NCBI GenBank assembly: GCA_902810705.1
Contig: CADDYU010000032.1
Location: forward strand, 1 to 34,135
Direction of reading: 5' to 3'
Source: Methylococcaceae bacterium
GTDB taxonomy: Bacteria > Pseudomonadota > Gammaproteobacteria > Methylococcales > Methylococcaceae
DNA length: 34,135 nt
Both the position numbers and the translations under genes were made by a program. The notes under the pieces are model-generated. The model saw only the letters and a program-made list of their open reading frames with translations. It did not search any database and was not told the DNA's origin. Shown here one piece after another: positions 16,105-24,336 of this stretch. Numbering within the stretch: the first letter of the stretch is position 1; each line of letters opens with the position of its first letter.

Positions 16105-17033
16105 ATAAAGTGATGCCTAAGATTGGCCTGATCGTTCCCACCTACAACGCGGGTAAACTTTGGGAGGAATGGCTGACGGCGTTCGATCGACAGACCCTAA
16201 AGCCCGATTACCTGCTGGTGATCGATTCATCCTCGAGCGATGACACGGCCGCCACCGCTCGCGCTCACGGGTTTGATACGCAGGTCATTCGAAAATCCGA
16301 ATTCAATCATGGCGGCACCCGGCAACTCGGAATTCGGCGGCTGGCGGAGGCTGAGATCGTCATCTTCTTGACGCAGGACGCCCTGCTAGCCTGCCCTGAA
16401 GCCATCGAACGGCTAGTCGCCGCGTTTGCGGATGAGCAGGTGGGAGCGGCCTATGGCCGTCAGCTTCCCCATCGAGACGCCAAGCCTATCGGCGCCCATG
16501 CCCGTCTTTTCAACTATCCGCCCAAGAGCTACGTGCGCAGTCTCGAGGACCGCGAGCGGCATGGCCTCAAGACCGCCTTTATTTCAAATTCCTTCGCGGC
16601 CTATCGGCGTAGCGCCCTGCTTGAGGTGGGAGGGTTTCCCACCGACACGATCATGAACGAAGACACCTGGGCGGCCGGGAAGATGCTGCTCGCAGGCCGG
16701 AAGATCGCCTATTGCGCCGACGCGGAGGTTTATCACTCCCACGATTACGGCTATGTGGACGAACTCAAGCGGTACTTCGACATCGGCGTGTTTCATTCCC
16801 ATGCGGCATGGCTGCAGCAGACCTTCGGAAAGGCGGAAGGGGAGGGGCGGCGTTTCGTGTTGTCCGAACTGAGTTATCTGGCGAGACATGCGCCTTGGCT
16901 GGTTCCTTCATCTCTGATTCGGACGGGTCTGAAATGGCTGGGCTTTCGGCTAGGCAGTTCCCTGCATCAAGGGCTGCCTTTGTTTATCAAGCGGCGTTTC
17001 AGCATGCACGTCGGCTACTGGAGTCGAGCGTGA
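16101..17033 (+). CDS. Family 2 glycosyltransferase, rhamnosyltransferase-like
   Basis: A 310-residue GT-A enzyme. IGLIVPTYNAGKLWEEWLTA and IDSSSSDDT mark the nucleotide-binding half. EFNHGGTRQLG is a signature common in dTDP-rhamnosyltransferases, and FLTQDAL carries the metal-site acidic residue. An in-frame ATG at 16092 exists, but AAGGAG (16084-16089) is only two bases from it. The ATG at 16101 has an eleven-base spacing and forms an ATGA overlap with the preceding stop, so I choose 16101. Rhamnose as donor is an inference; no dTDP-rhamnose synthesis genes are present in this window. Confidence 0.88.
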   Translation: MNKVMPKIGLIVPTYNAGKLWEEWLTAFDRQTLKPDYLLVIDSSSSDDTAATARAHGFDTQVIRKSEFNHGGTRQLGIRRLAEAEIVIFLTQDALLACPEAIERLVAAFADEQVGAAYGRQLPHRDAKPIGAHARLFNYPPKSYVRSLEDRERHGLKTAFISNSFAAYRRSALLEVGGFPTDTIMNEDTWAAGKMLLAGRKIAYCADAEVYHSHDYGYVDELKRYFDIGVFHSHAAWLQQTFGKAEGEGRRFVLSELSYLARHAPWLVPSSLIRTGLKWLGFRLGSSLHQGLPLFIKRRFSMHVGYWSRA

Positions 17034-17373
17034 GGCTATGGAAGAGGTGAATGCTGACGGTCAGGAACAGCTCGCAATTAAATTTCGATAATAGCTCGAA
17101 TTTGATTAGTTTTGTTCAATAGGGAGGCGAGTAATAAAGCAATCTCCGCTAAATCGTGCGGTCCTAAGGTTAAGGAATATCTGAACAAAACCGGGCTCGG
17201 TTAAGGTAAATCTCTTATGCGCAGATTTCGACGGACTGGCCCCCTTCAGAACCTCCACTGTGAATCCTTATCGTATCCGCTGACGGAGCAGGCTAGCGGT
17301 AAACTCTAACGCAAATATGTATATATTCTTGTATTTTCGGATTAATAAAAGCTGCTAATGGAAGAGAGAAGAA
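17034..17373. other. Intergenic region with inverted and direct repeats
   Basis: A 340-base gap of AT-leaning sequence between the last glycosyltransferase and the oxygenase gene. It contains the perfect ten-base inverted repeat GTTTTGTTCA (17109-17118) and TGAACAAAAC (17182-17191), and GGTTAAGG twice (17168-17175 and 17199-17206). The final 40 bases are AT-rich and could hold a promoter for the oxygenase gene. No ORF or RNA gene was recognised. Confidence 0.5.
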
Positions 17374-18252
17374 ATGAACAGCAGAAAAGAAGAGCTGGTT
17401 GATTTAATCTTAAGCCGACTTGACACAGATCGAATAAAGCTTGGGGAGATTTTCAATAATAGGACGGGCGCAAACATCAGAAATTTTGTCATCGACGACG
17501 TGCTTCCCGAACCCATCGCTTGGGCTATCTACGAGGCCTTTCCCAAAGGCGAGGAAGGAATGCTTAGCCTCAACTCCTTTAAACAAAGAAAACGAACCTC
17601 GATTTCAATACAGCCCGGCCAGTTCAATCCCCTGCTGCAGGATATCGCCAAGGCTTTTCAAGACTCCAAAATTGTACAAATGCTGGCGGAAATAACTGGC
17701 ATTCAAGAGTTGGAGCCTGAGCCTGTGCTCCACCCCGGAGCCTTCTCCATTATGGCCGAGGGTGATTTCGTCAACCCTCATATCGATGTGTCACACGATA
17801 GGGCAAACACGAAGTATCGTCGACTTAACTTGCTCTTTTACGTCTCACCGAACTGGGCATTGGAAAATGGCGGTAATCTTGAATTGTGGGATGAAAGGAT
17901 AAAAACACCCAAGACGATTGTCAGCCGCTTTAATCGCCTTGCGGTCATGGAGACACATCGGACCTCATGGCACTCGGTCAGCAGGGTTCGGGTAAGCCAA
18001 TACCGTTATTGCCTAAATAATTATTACTATTCCAAAAATTCTCCAGACAGCGTGGAATATCGGCATGTTTCACATTTTTGGGGACGCCCCGAGCAGCCAA
18101 TAAAACGCGCCATTTCTCCCTTGGATAATAATTTTCGTGAACTAGCCGATCGGGCCTATCGAGGCGTTAACAGGATCGCATCCTCACTTGTTAAAGGCAA
18201 GCAGGGTACTGGCCGGGGCCTTGTCATGGGTGAGCCGATACAAGAGGAATAG
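17374..18252 (+). CDS. 2-oxoglutarate/Fe(II)-dependent oxygenase (prolyl-4-hydroxylase-like)
   Basis: A 292-residue protein with a 2OG-FeII_Oxy_3-type double-stranded beta-helix (about residues 115-225). The iron ligands are visible: H136 and D138 in NPHIDVS, and H200 in SWHSVSRV. R204 or R206 is placed to bind 2-oxoglutarate. LNLLFYVSPNWALENGGNLELWD is the usual strand-and-turn between the two halves, here with a GG turn. Such enzymes hydroxylate amino acids, sugars or small molecules. Its place directly after the EPS glycosyltransferases suggests a polymer or precursor as substrate, but that is inference. The GGAAGAGAG upstream is a plausible ribosome binding site. DNA is AT-richer than the cluster average. 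Confidence 0.85.
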   Translation: MNSRKEELVDLILSRLDTDRIKLGEIFNNRTGANIRNFVIDDVLPEPIAWAIYEAFPKGEEGMLSLNSFKQRKRTSISIQPGQFNPLLQDIAKAFQDSKIVQMLAEITGIQELEPEPVLHPGAFSIMAEGDFVNPHIDVSHDRANTKYRRLNLLFYVSPNWALENGGNLELWDERIKTPKTIVSRFNRLAVMETHRTSWHSVSRVRVSQYRYCLNNYYYSKNSPDSVEYRHVSHFWGRPEQPIKRAISPLDNNFRELADRAYRGVNRIASSLVKGKQGTGRGLVMGEPIQEE

Positions 18253-18791
18253 CGGATACGCACTTCCATGGGTGTGGTGTTCTACTGTAGAGAAAGCTTT
18301 ATCCACTAAAGGCGTGATTATGCGCTAATGGGATTGGTGATCTATATTCTGGGGTTTTAAGCTCAAAGGCGGCAGGTAGGATGAAATGTATGGTGGTAAA
18401 AGGAGCCACTTAGTTCTACGGCGGAAAGCGCGGCGGATAGTAAAGAAAGGTGGAATTATATTTTCTTGATAGATATGCCTTAACATAAAGGCTTTTACCT
18501 CTTTTCAAAAGAAGCATCCGGCAAGGCGAACTACATATTTTGGCTTTTGCAATTGGAAAAACATTCTCCGCCTATGAGGCTAAGCCAGATGAGAAGAGTT
18601 CTGGCCTCCATTTAAAAGATGGATTAGGGGTAGCCTGATTCCTATCTTGGACGATTTGCGGGTTGGATCGGTCAGAAACGGTCAGATTTCCGATGGAATA
18701 GGTTCCTGTCCCGGCACTTGCCCTTTTGTCAAACGGCATTTCGGCGTGCAGGACGGTCGAGAGGCGAGAGTGAGGTTGGAGGGATTCCGGT
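18253..18791. other. Intergenic region between oxygenase and HEAT-repeat genes
   Basis: About 540 bases with no gene I can support. It is AT-leaning up to about 18560 and then of average composition. An 87-codon minus-strand frame (18572-18835) overlaps the HEAT gene and has no recognisable features. I checked by eye for a sigma-54 signature with GG and GC ten bases apart and found none. Confidence 0.5.
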
Positions 18792-20087
18792 ATGTCTGGG
18801 AGTTTTAAACAGCGGACAGCCTGTTTCCGGCACATGCTGGTGTGGCTTTATGCCATGGGAGCGCCGGCGGCGTGCGATGAGCAAACCGATGCGCCCGAGG
18901 CCTTGACAGGCGCATTAAGAGACAGGAACGCGGTGGTTCGAGGAGAGGCTGCCGAAAGCTTGGGCCGGTACCCCGAATTCTGGGCTGTGATGCCGCTAAT
19001 TGAAGCGCTGAAGGATGAGGATGCTGTGGTCAGACGGAAGGCGGCGGCGTCTCTAGGGAACATCAAAGACCTCAGGGCATTCGAGCCGTTGATGGAAACC
19101 TTAAAGGACCGTGATCCCACGGTCCGCTGGGTAGCGGCCCTGGCGCTGGGACATATGAGTACCGTGGAGGTCCTGACGCCGGCCTTGAAAAACCCCGAAT
19201 CCGCCGTCCGCTGGGGAGCTACGAAGGCATTGGGCTGCCTCGGCGATCCCTCGGCGACTGGCGCGCTGACCGAAGCCTTACACGACAGCGATCCGATGGT
19301 TCGCCAAGAGGCTGCGGAATCCCTCGGGAAAATTCGAGATTCGCGAGGCGCAGCGGCCTTGGTGGACGCCTTGAAGGATCAGGATCCAGCAGTCCAATGG
19401 GAGGCAGCTGCGGCCTTGGGGCACCTTAAGGATCCAAAGGCCGTCGGACCTTTGATCACAGCCTTCAAGGACCCCGAGGTGGGTTTTCGATCTCAGCTGA
19501 TCCAGGCACTGGTGGAGATTGGCCCGATGGCAACGGAGCCCCTGATCGCCGCCTTGCGGGCTAAGGACCCGGGCATCCAGTCGGGAGCAGTGGACGTGCT
19601 GGCACGGTTAGGCGCGCCGGCGCTGGAAAAGCTGATGGCGGCCTCGAAAGATAACGACCCGGTGACACGCCGAGAGACGGCGAATGCCTTGGTCGAGATT
19701 GGCCGCCCCGCCGTGAGTGCGCTGCTCGCCGGGCTGGGAGACGCGGACTGGCGGATTCGGTTGGAGGCGGCCTCGGCACTAGGCAAGATCGACGACCCAC
19801 GCGCAGCGGAAGCGCTCGGCGCGAGGAGCGAGCAATTGGGGCCAGTGGCCAAAACTTATCCTGAATGGATCGCGAAGGCCGAACCAGGAACCGAGGGCCT
19901 ATTGATCGACGCCTTGAGTGCTCTAGGCTCGGCCGACATGGCAAGGGCCTTTCTCAAATGCGGCAATCCCGACTTGGAGGAGGCTGGGCGCCGATGGCTC
20001 GAGGACCACGGCCAGGAACTCCGTCTCGTTTCGAGAAAGGCGGGTCGCAGCCCGCGCTGGGGTGAATCGCTGAAAGTCGCCGGCTGA
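18792..20087 (+). CDS. HEAT-repeat protein, possibly exported
   Basis: A 431-residue protein built from about ten consecutive 31-residue HEAT repeats (PBS-lyase type, about residues 35-345), with recurring L..AL.D.D..VR..AA.ALG pattern. A distinct C-terminal cap (about 360-410) contains CGNPDLEEAGRRWLEDHG. Residues 1-28 look like a signal peptide: charged n-region, hydrophobic MLVWLYAMGAPAA, then Ala-Cys. GGAGGG about eight bases upstream supports the ATG at 18792. HEAT arrays are protein-binding scaffolds; no enzyme motif is seen. The neighbourhood suggests a role with EPS assembly or with the adjacent membrane protein, but this is inference. Repeat amplification probably explains the very regular length. 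Confidence 0.85.
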   Translation: MSGSFKQRTACFRHMLVWLYAMGAPAACDEQTDAPEALTGALRDRNAVVRGEAAESLGRYPEFWAVMPLIEALKDEDAVVRRKAAASLGNIKDLRAFEPLMETLKDRDPTVRWVAALALGHMSTVEVLTPALKNPESAVRWGATKALGCLGDPSATGALTEALHDSDPMVRQEAAESLGKIRDSRGAAALVDALKDQDPAVQWEAAAALGHLKDPKAVGPLITAFKDPEVGFRSQLIQALVEIGPMATEPLIAALRAKDPGIQSGAVDVLARLGAPALEKLMAASKDNDPVTRRETANALVEIGRPAVSALLAGLGDADWRIRLEAASALGKIDDPRAAEALGARSEQLGPVAKTYPEWIAKAEPGTEGLLIDALSALGSADMARAFLKCGNPDLEEAGRRWLEDHGQELRLVSRKAGRSPRWGESLKVAG

Positions 20088-20100
20088 GCCAAGGGCTTTT

Positions 20101-20123
20101 AAAGCCTAGCCGAGGGGGGCTTT
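20101..20123 (+). terminator. Possible terminator after the HEAT gene
   Basis: AAAGCC (20101-20106) and GGCTTT (20118-20123) can pair around an eleven-base loop a few bases after the HEAT stop codon. A second self-complementary word, GGCTTTTAAAGCC, overlaps it. The T run is short, so efficiency is doubtful. Confidence 0.25.
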
Positions 20124-20318
20124 ATAAACCCTATTGAGAGTCTGGTTTTCGGATCTGACAGGAATATTTAGGCTCGGCGAACGAACTTGGCCATGGACTG
20201 GAATTTGGCAAAACAACGACTGTTCCCCATTGATCGGGCTGGAGGTGTCACCAGGATAGAGAGAGAAAACCGCGGAATAATAATCTTATCGATTCCCTAA
20301 TCTAGGGAAGGAGCTGCC

Positions 20319-21149
20319 ATGAAAGCCACAACAAAAAACCAGATAATAAATCCTCAAGGACAGAGTGGATCACTCGAACACGTCTTGACAATTCAATTAA
20401 AGCCCCGTTCCGTGGCTTGGTTAATGGGAATGAGCGCAATATTCTTGATAGGCGCGGACCTTTTACGGTTAGTGCCGAAATACCTGTGGAATGATGATTA
20501 TTTCTACGAATTGGTGCCGCTCTTCGATTTGGATAAGGAAAGGAATATTCCAAGCCTATTCTCCTCGATGCTAATCCTGTTCTGCGCGTGCTTTTTCTAT
20601 TTAATCACTTTAGCTCGAGCGCATTCTCTAAAGACTTACGGATACTGGTTGGGGCTCGCCTTGATCTTTTCCTTTCTGGCCCTTGATGAATTAGTATCCC
20701 TGCACGAAAGAATCATCAGACCGCTGCGAGGCGCTTTGCATACCTCGGGAGTGTTATATTTCGCTTGGCTTATTCCGTACGGTATTGCGGTTCTGGCCAT
20801 TGGAGGGATCTATTTGCGATTTCTGTTTAGGCTGCCCGCTACGATGCGGTGGATGATGATCGCCGCGGCGACGATTTATCTTAGCGGAGCTATGGGGATG
20901 GAGCTGATCGGCGGGCACTACTACGAACAGTTGGGCGAACACCGCAATTTGCCCTACGAGCTGATGACCGCCTGCGAAGAATCCCTGGAGATGTTCGGCA
21001 TGATTATCCTCGCCTATGGGCTCATGCGTCACTTCGCGGCCGATTATGGGGGGGATTGCCTATTGAGAATTCCAGGCCTGTCCTGGGTCCACCTTGTCGT
21101 CAAGGACGCATCGGCACCGTCCTCTTCCGATTACAAAATCGCGCTGTAA
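20319..21149 (+). CDS. Unrecognised multi-pass membrane protein with conserved-looking acidic/His motifs
   Basis: A 276-residue protein I cannot assign. About six hydrophobic segments are visible (near 32-50, 79-98, 106-122, 145-166, 174-192, 225-239). Charged residues sit at segment ends in motif-like groups: LALDELVSLHE (D123, E124, H129, E130), GMELIGGHYYE (E195, H200, E203), and CEESLEMFGM (E220, E221, E224). Such Asp/Glu/His groups near the membrane can form a metal or proton site. I have the impression of similar LDE..SLHE and EEsLEM.G motifs in other uncharacterised bacterial membrane proteins, but cannot verify this. AAGGAG upstream supports the start. It lies 231 bases after the HEAT gene and converges with the glycosidase gene. 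Confidence 0.75.
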   Translation: MKATTKNQIINPQGQSGSLEHVLTIQLKPRSVAWLMGMSAIFLIGADLLRLVPKYLWNDDYFYELVPLFDLDKERNIPSLFSSMLILFCACFFYLITLARAHSLKTYGYWLGLALIFSFLALDELVSLHERIIRPLRGALHTSGVLYFAWLIPYGIAVLAIGGIYLRFLFRLPATMRWMMIAAATIYLSGAMGMELIGGHYYEQLGEHRNLPYELMTACEESLEMFGMIILAYGLMRHFAADYGGDCLLRIPGLSWVHLVVKDASAPSSSDYKIAL

Positions 21150-21175
21150 GGAGACAAAATTCTTTCCCCTGGACG

Positions 21176-21226
21176 CGGGTTTAAGGCCCGCGCCCCAAGT
21201 TTCCTGTCCGAATTGGGCAGGAGACG
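21176..21226. repeat. Two small hairpins between convergent genes
   Basis: GCGGG (about 21176-21180) pairs with CCCGC, and CCTGTCC pairs with GGGCAGG across a five-base loop (one G-U pair). They lie in the 83-base gap between the converging membrane-protein and glycosidase genes. There is no T run in either direction, so they may simply stabilise transcript ends. Confidence 0.3.
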
Positions 21227-21232
21227 CTGCCC

Positions 21233-24082
21233 TCAATTCCGCATCAGCCGCTCATATTCCGCCTTGGGCAGAACGTACGCAGGGCTTGCTGAGATCGTGA
21301 TGTTGGCAGCGCCGTCGCCGCCGACGGAGAGAGCTCGGGCGCGCCCCACCACGTCCACAGCAAGCCAGGACTTGGACGGATCGAGTGACAGCCGCCATTC
21401 GGAATCCGTCTCGTCGGTTCGCCAGATCATGAAGGTCTCTCCGAACCAAGCGGCCTGAACCTTGGGATCGCGAGTATCGATCGAGCGGTACGGCAGGCCG
21501 TCGATCAGTGCTCCCGCCGTATAAAGGGCCGCCTCACCGGGTTTGTGACCCATCGAGTAGTCCCATAGCCGGCCATAGCCCCAGTCATACTCGTGGGCGA
21601 TGCAGAAGGCAATGCCTAGGTAATCGCGGCGGCTGTTCGCCCAGGCGATCATTTTCGCCGCTTGCTCGGCTTGCCAGCGGCGGCCGTCGTGACCGTAAGC
21701 CGCCTTGGCGCCGGTTTCGCCCAGCCAGAACGGCAGCGTGTTGGTCCGTCCGAGGCTCGCATAGGCGGCGAGCACACCCCGTTCGTCCTCGCTCTCGCTG
21801 TTTCCGATCGGCCCCCCGAGGCGCGGCGGATCACGGGGGTAGGCGTGGACATCCCACGCGTCCTGGTATTTGTCGAGTCCAAGCTTCAGCACCTCGACAA
21901 ACCATCTTCCGGGGCCGAGGCCGTCCGGGTAGCCTTGGGTGCGGGCCATGTCGCCGGGACGTACCAGGCTGCCCCCCACGTAATGAGCGTCCGGCCGGAC
22001 TTGATGCAGGTACTCGTACTCCCATTGGGCGCGACGTACCCAATGCTCAGGGTCGCGCAGCTTCTGAAACTTTGCTTCGCGCCGCGTATCGATTTCGTTG
22101 CTGGCTTTGAAATAGCGGGTGAAGGGAGCGAGGGCGTCGATGAATTTCCTGCCGTCTTCGGGTTTGTCGTTGAGCCAATCGCTATCGCCCGCGCTGTCCG
22201 CGAACAGGATTAGGCCGCGTTGCTTCGCGAGCTCCCACTTGGCCTGCCGGGCGGAACTGAAACCGGGATAAGCCCCATAGCTCCTGTAGATCCCCATTCG
22301 CTCCAGCCAACTGAAGTAGCCGCCTTCCTGGCCGAAGCTGCGGTCTCCATCGGCCAAGGCGTAATAATCGTTGTTCCAAAGCTTTTTTTCGTCCAGCCGT
22401 TCTCGTTGCGCGGCGGCGCCCCGGATGACCGTGAATCCGTCGGGAGGATAGGCCATGATCAGCGCGCCCGCCGGAGAGTATAAGGCCGGATGCACGGCGT
22501 AGTAGCCCGCTTCCGGCGTTCGGCCGAAATCGACCGTGATTTCGGCGGGGAAACGGCCACGAATCTTTCGTACGGCTAATTGCTTGCCGGAGTAATCCGT
22601 CAACCGAAGTTGAAGAACGGCCTCGAAGCTGGGCAATGGCGCATCAAGCGTCTTTTCCTTGGCCAAGGGATGCCAGCGGATATCAGCCCGCACCTTGAGA
22701 GGATCGCCAGACTGGGGCAGGTTGGCGGGAGCGTCTACATAGATGAGCGGACGCAGCTTCGCGGCCGCGGCATTAAGCCCGAGATCGGCCTCGGGATCGG
22801 CGACGCGGGTCCGGATAGCGTCCAGGGGCCGGCTCTCCGTATCGGTAAACCGGGCGGCGAAAAAGAACCGTTGGCCCTGCGTGTGGCGCATTACCAGTTT
22901 GACCAAGAGGCGATGCCAGCCGGGCGAGAGGTTGAGGGTTGCCCGACGGGGCGGTTCGGCGTCGGCAGGGAATTCGCCTCCAGCATTGATGGGGGCTGAT
23001 GTCGAATCGGCGGCGAATTCCAGAGGCCGGCCGTCCAGCCAGCCGCTCGTGAGCATACCGCTCTGACGCCATCGCAGCAGAATTCGGCTGGCTCGGTCGG
23101 CATGCAGATAAAGCTGAGCATAGCCGGTCCCGGCGGACCAAGCGTAGGAATGCGGAGCTTTGTCCTCGACCACAGTGACCCCGGCGGAGTCGCTGGCCGC
23201 TTCCCGCCAAGTCCTGAATTCGCCGCCCATGAGCTGGGTGCTGAAGTATTTCTCGCCGGGATTCGGCCGCATGACGGTTTCGCTGTCCAGTCCGTAGATC
23301 GATAGCCCCGCCAGGCCGTCATGCAGTCCGCCCACCAGCCAGGCTTCCGGAATGCCGTTCCGAAGCGGAGCCGGCTCGGCCGACGCTTGTATTTTCTCGG
23401 AAGTCATGGCGCCTCCCGCCGGCTTGACGGTGCTTGAGCCGACCGCCATCCCCGTTTCCGGCGGCCCGCCCGGCCCTCCGGCGGCTGGCGGCCTAGAGGC
23501 GGCTTGTAAAGGCGCGAGCATGAAGGCGTCGAATACCTTGGCATCGTGGCCGGCGCCCTTGACTCGAATTTCGACCACGGCATCGCCGGCTTTAAATTCC
23601 AGAGGCTGCTGAGCGGCTATCCAGGCATAATTCCAGCCTTTGGGCTTTAATCGGACGGTGCCGCGCCGTTCGAGCCTCGAAGGCTCGGGTCCGGCCCAGA
23701 TGTCGAAAGCCTGTACGCAAACATTCGGCTCGCCGCCTTGCCGCCAGCGCGCCCAAAAATTGGCCTGGCCGAGGCCGCTCGGGGGCTTCAATCGAAACCG
23801 GAAGGCAAGATTCCAGGTACCGAACCCTGGATGGCGGGAAGTCACTTCATCCGGGCCCGTGGACGCCGATGCGTCACCTTCATGCATACTGAGCTCCCCG
23901 ACCGTCACCCGGACTCTCGCGTCGCGGGTTTTAGTCAAGGCCGGGGCGCTTCCCAGTTCGAGAACCATGGTAGGCTGCGCGGGTGAGCCCAGGACGGGCA
24001 GCTCCGCAATTTCCATACCGGTTGCAGCGACCGACCCCAGAAGGCTCAAGATCGTTGCGCTGGAAGCCAAGAGATATTTCAT
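21233..24082 (-). CDS. Secreted multidomain glycoside hydrolase-like protein (clan GH-A type)
   Basis: A 949-residue exported protein. Residues 1-21 form a signal peptide. A beta-rich N-terminal domain (about 35-192) is followed by a Pro/Gly/Ala linker (about 193-235). A second beta-rich domain, PA14/CBM-like (about 245-415, with LLRWRQSGMLTSGWLDGRPL), and a further beta region (about 445-555) lead into a barrel-like domain (about 565-875). Two glutamates fit clan GH-A catalysis: E663 in KASNEID (acid/base after Asn) and E789 in FWLGETG (nucleophile); DVHAYPRD lies between. The start is set at 24082 because GGAG precedes it and the signal peptide begins there. The substrate is unknown; EPS trimming is likely from its location, convergent with the EPS cluster. 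Confidence 0.78.
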   Translation of the reverse strand: MKYLLASSATILSLLGSVAATGMEIAELPVLGSPAQPTMVLELGSAPALTKTRDARVRVTVGELSMHEGDASASTGPDEVTSRHPGFGTWNLAFRFRLKPPSGLGQANFWARWRQGGEPNVCVQAFDIWAGPEPSRLERRGTVRLKPKGWNYAWIAAQQPLEFKAGDAVVEIRVKGAGHDAKVFDAFMLAPLQAASRPPAAGGPGGPPETGMAVGSSTVKPAGGAMTSEKIQASAEPAPLRNGIPEAWLVGGLHDGLAGLSIYGLDSETVMRPNPGEKYFSTQLMGGEFRTWREAASDSAGVTVVEDKAPHSYAWSAGTGYAQLYLHADRASRILLRWRQSGMLTSGWLDGRPLEFAADSTSAPINAGGEFPADAEPPRRATLNLSPGWHRLLVKLVMRHTQGQRFFFAARFTDTESRPLDAIRTRVADPEADLGLNAAAAKLRPLIYVDAPANLPQSGDPLKVRADIRWHPLAKEKTLDAPLPSFEAVLQLRLTDYSGKQLAVRKIRGRFPAEITVDFGRTPEAGYYAVHPALYSPAGALIMAYPPDGFTVIRGAAAQRERLDEKKLWNNDYYALADGDRSFGQEGGYFSWLERMGIYRSYGAYPGFSSARQAKWELAKQRGLILFADSAGDSDWLNDKPEDGRKFIDALAPFTRYFKASNEIDTRREAKFQKLRDPEHWVRRAQWEYEYLHQVRPDAHYVGGSLVRPGDMARTQGYPDGLGPGRWFVEVLKLGLDKYQDAWDVHAYPRDPPRLGGPIGNSESEDERGVLAAYASLGRTNTLPFWLGETGAKAAYGHDGRRWQAEQAAKMIAWANSRRDYLGIAFCIAHEYDWGYGRLWDYSMGHKPGEAALYTAGALIDGLPYRSIDTRDPKVQAAWFGETFMIWRTDETDSEWRLSLDPSKSWLAVDVVGRARALSVGGDGAANITISASPAYVLPKAEYERLMRN

Positions 24083-24336
24083 GATTTGCTCCGGCCCCTT
24101 GAAACATTGTTGTGCTGCATCTCGCATTATTCGCAATAAAGTTGCTAAGCATTCGGGCGGTATGTGTATCATAGCGAGAGCTATGCCTGGCCCATTCGTT
24201 TTCAGTCTGCCATCCAGCAAACTGCAATGTCTCGCCGAGTTCGATACTTATCGAGAAAGCGACCGCGCCGAAACGTCCCGGCGAGTGCTTCCACTAGCGT
24301 GATCCACGGGCATTACCAGAACCGCGAGTCATCGGG
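24083..24336. promoter_or_regulatory. Divergent intergenic region, glycosidase and kinase genes
   Basis: A 254-base gap between two divergently read genes, so it must hold promoters for both. I see no -35/-10 pair convincing enough to place exactly. GGAG lies just upstream of the glycosidase start on the minus strand. Confidence 0.4.

Noticed and set aside
4229..17033. Exosortase/PEP-CTERM-type EPS system
   Set aside because: No exosortase, PEP-CTERM motif or PrsK/PrsR pair was seen; the genes fit an ordinary Wzx/Wzy system.
18572..18835. 87-codon minus-strand frame before the HEAT gene
   Set aside because: It overlaps the well-supported HEAT start and has no domain-like features.
17034..20318. 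Sigma-54 promoters upstream of the oxygenase, HEAT and membrane-protein genes
   Set aside because: Several TTGGC or GGCAC words occur, but none has GC at the required distance from GG.
24083..24220. 46-codon upstream extension of the glycosidase frame
   Set aside because: A clean signal peptide and ribosome binding site put the start at 24082.
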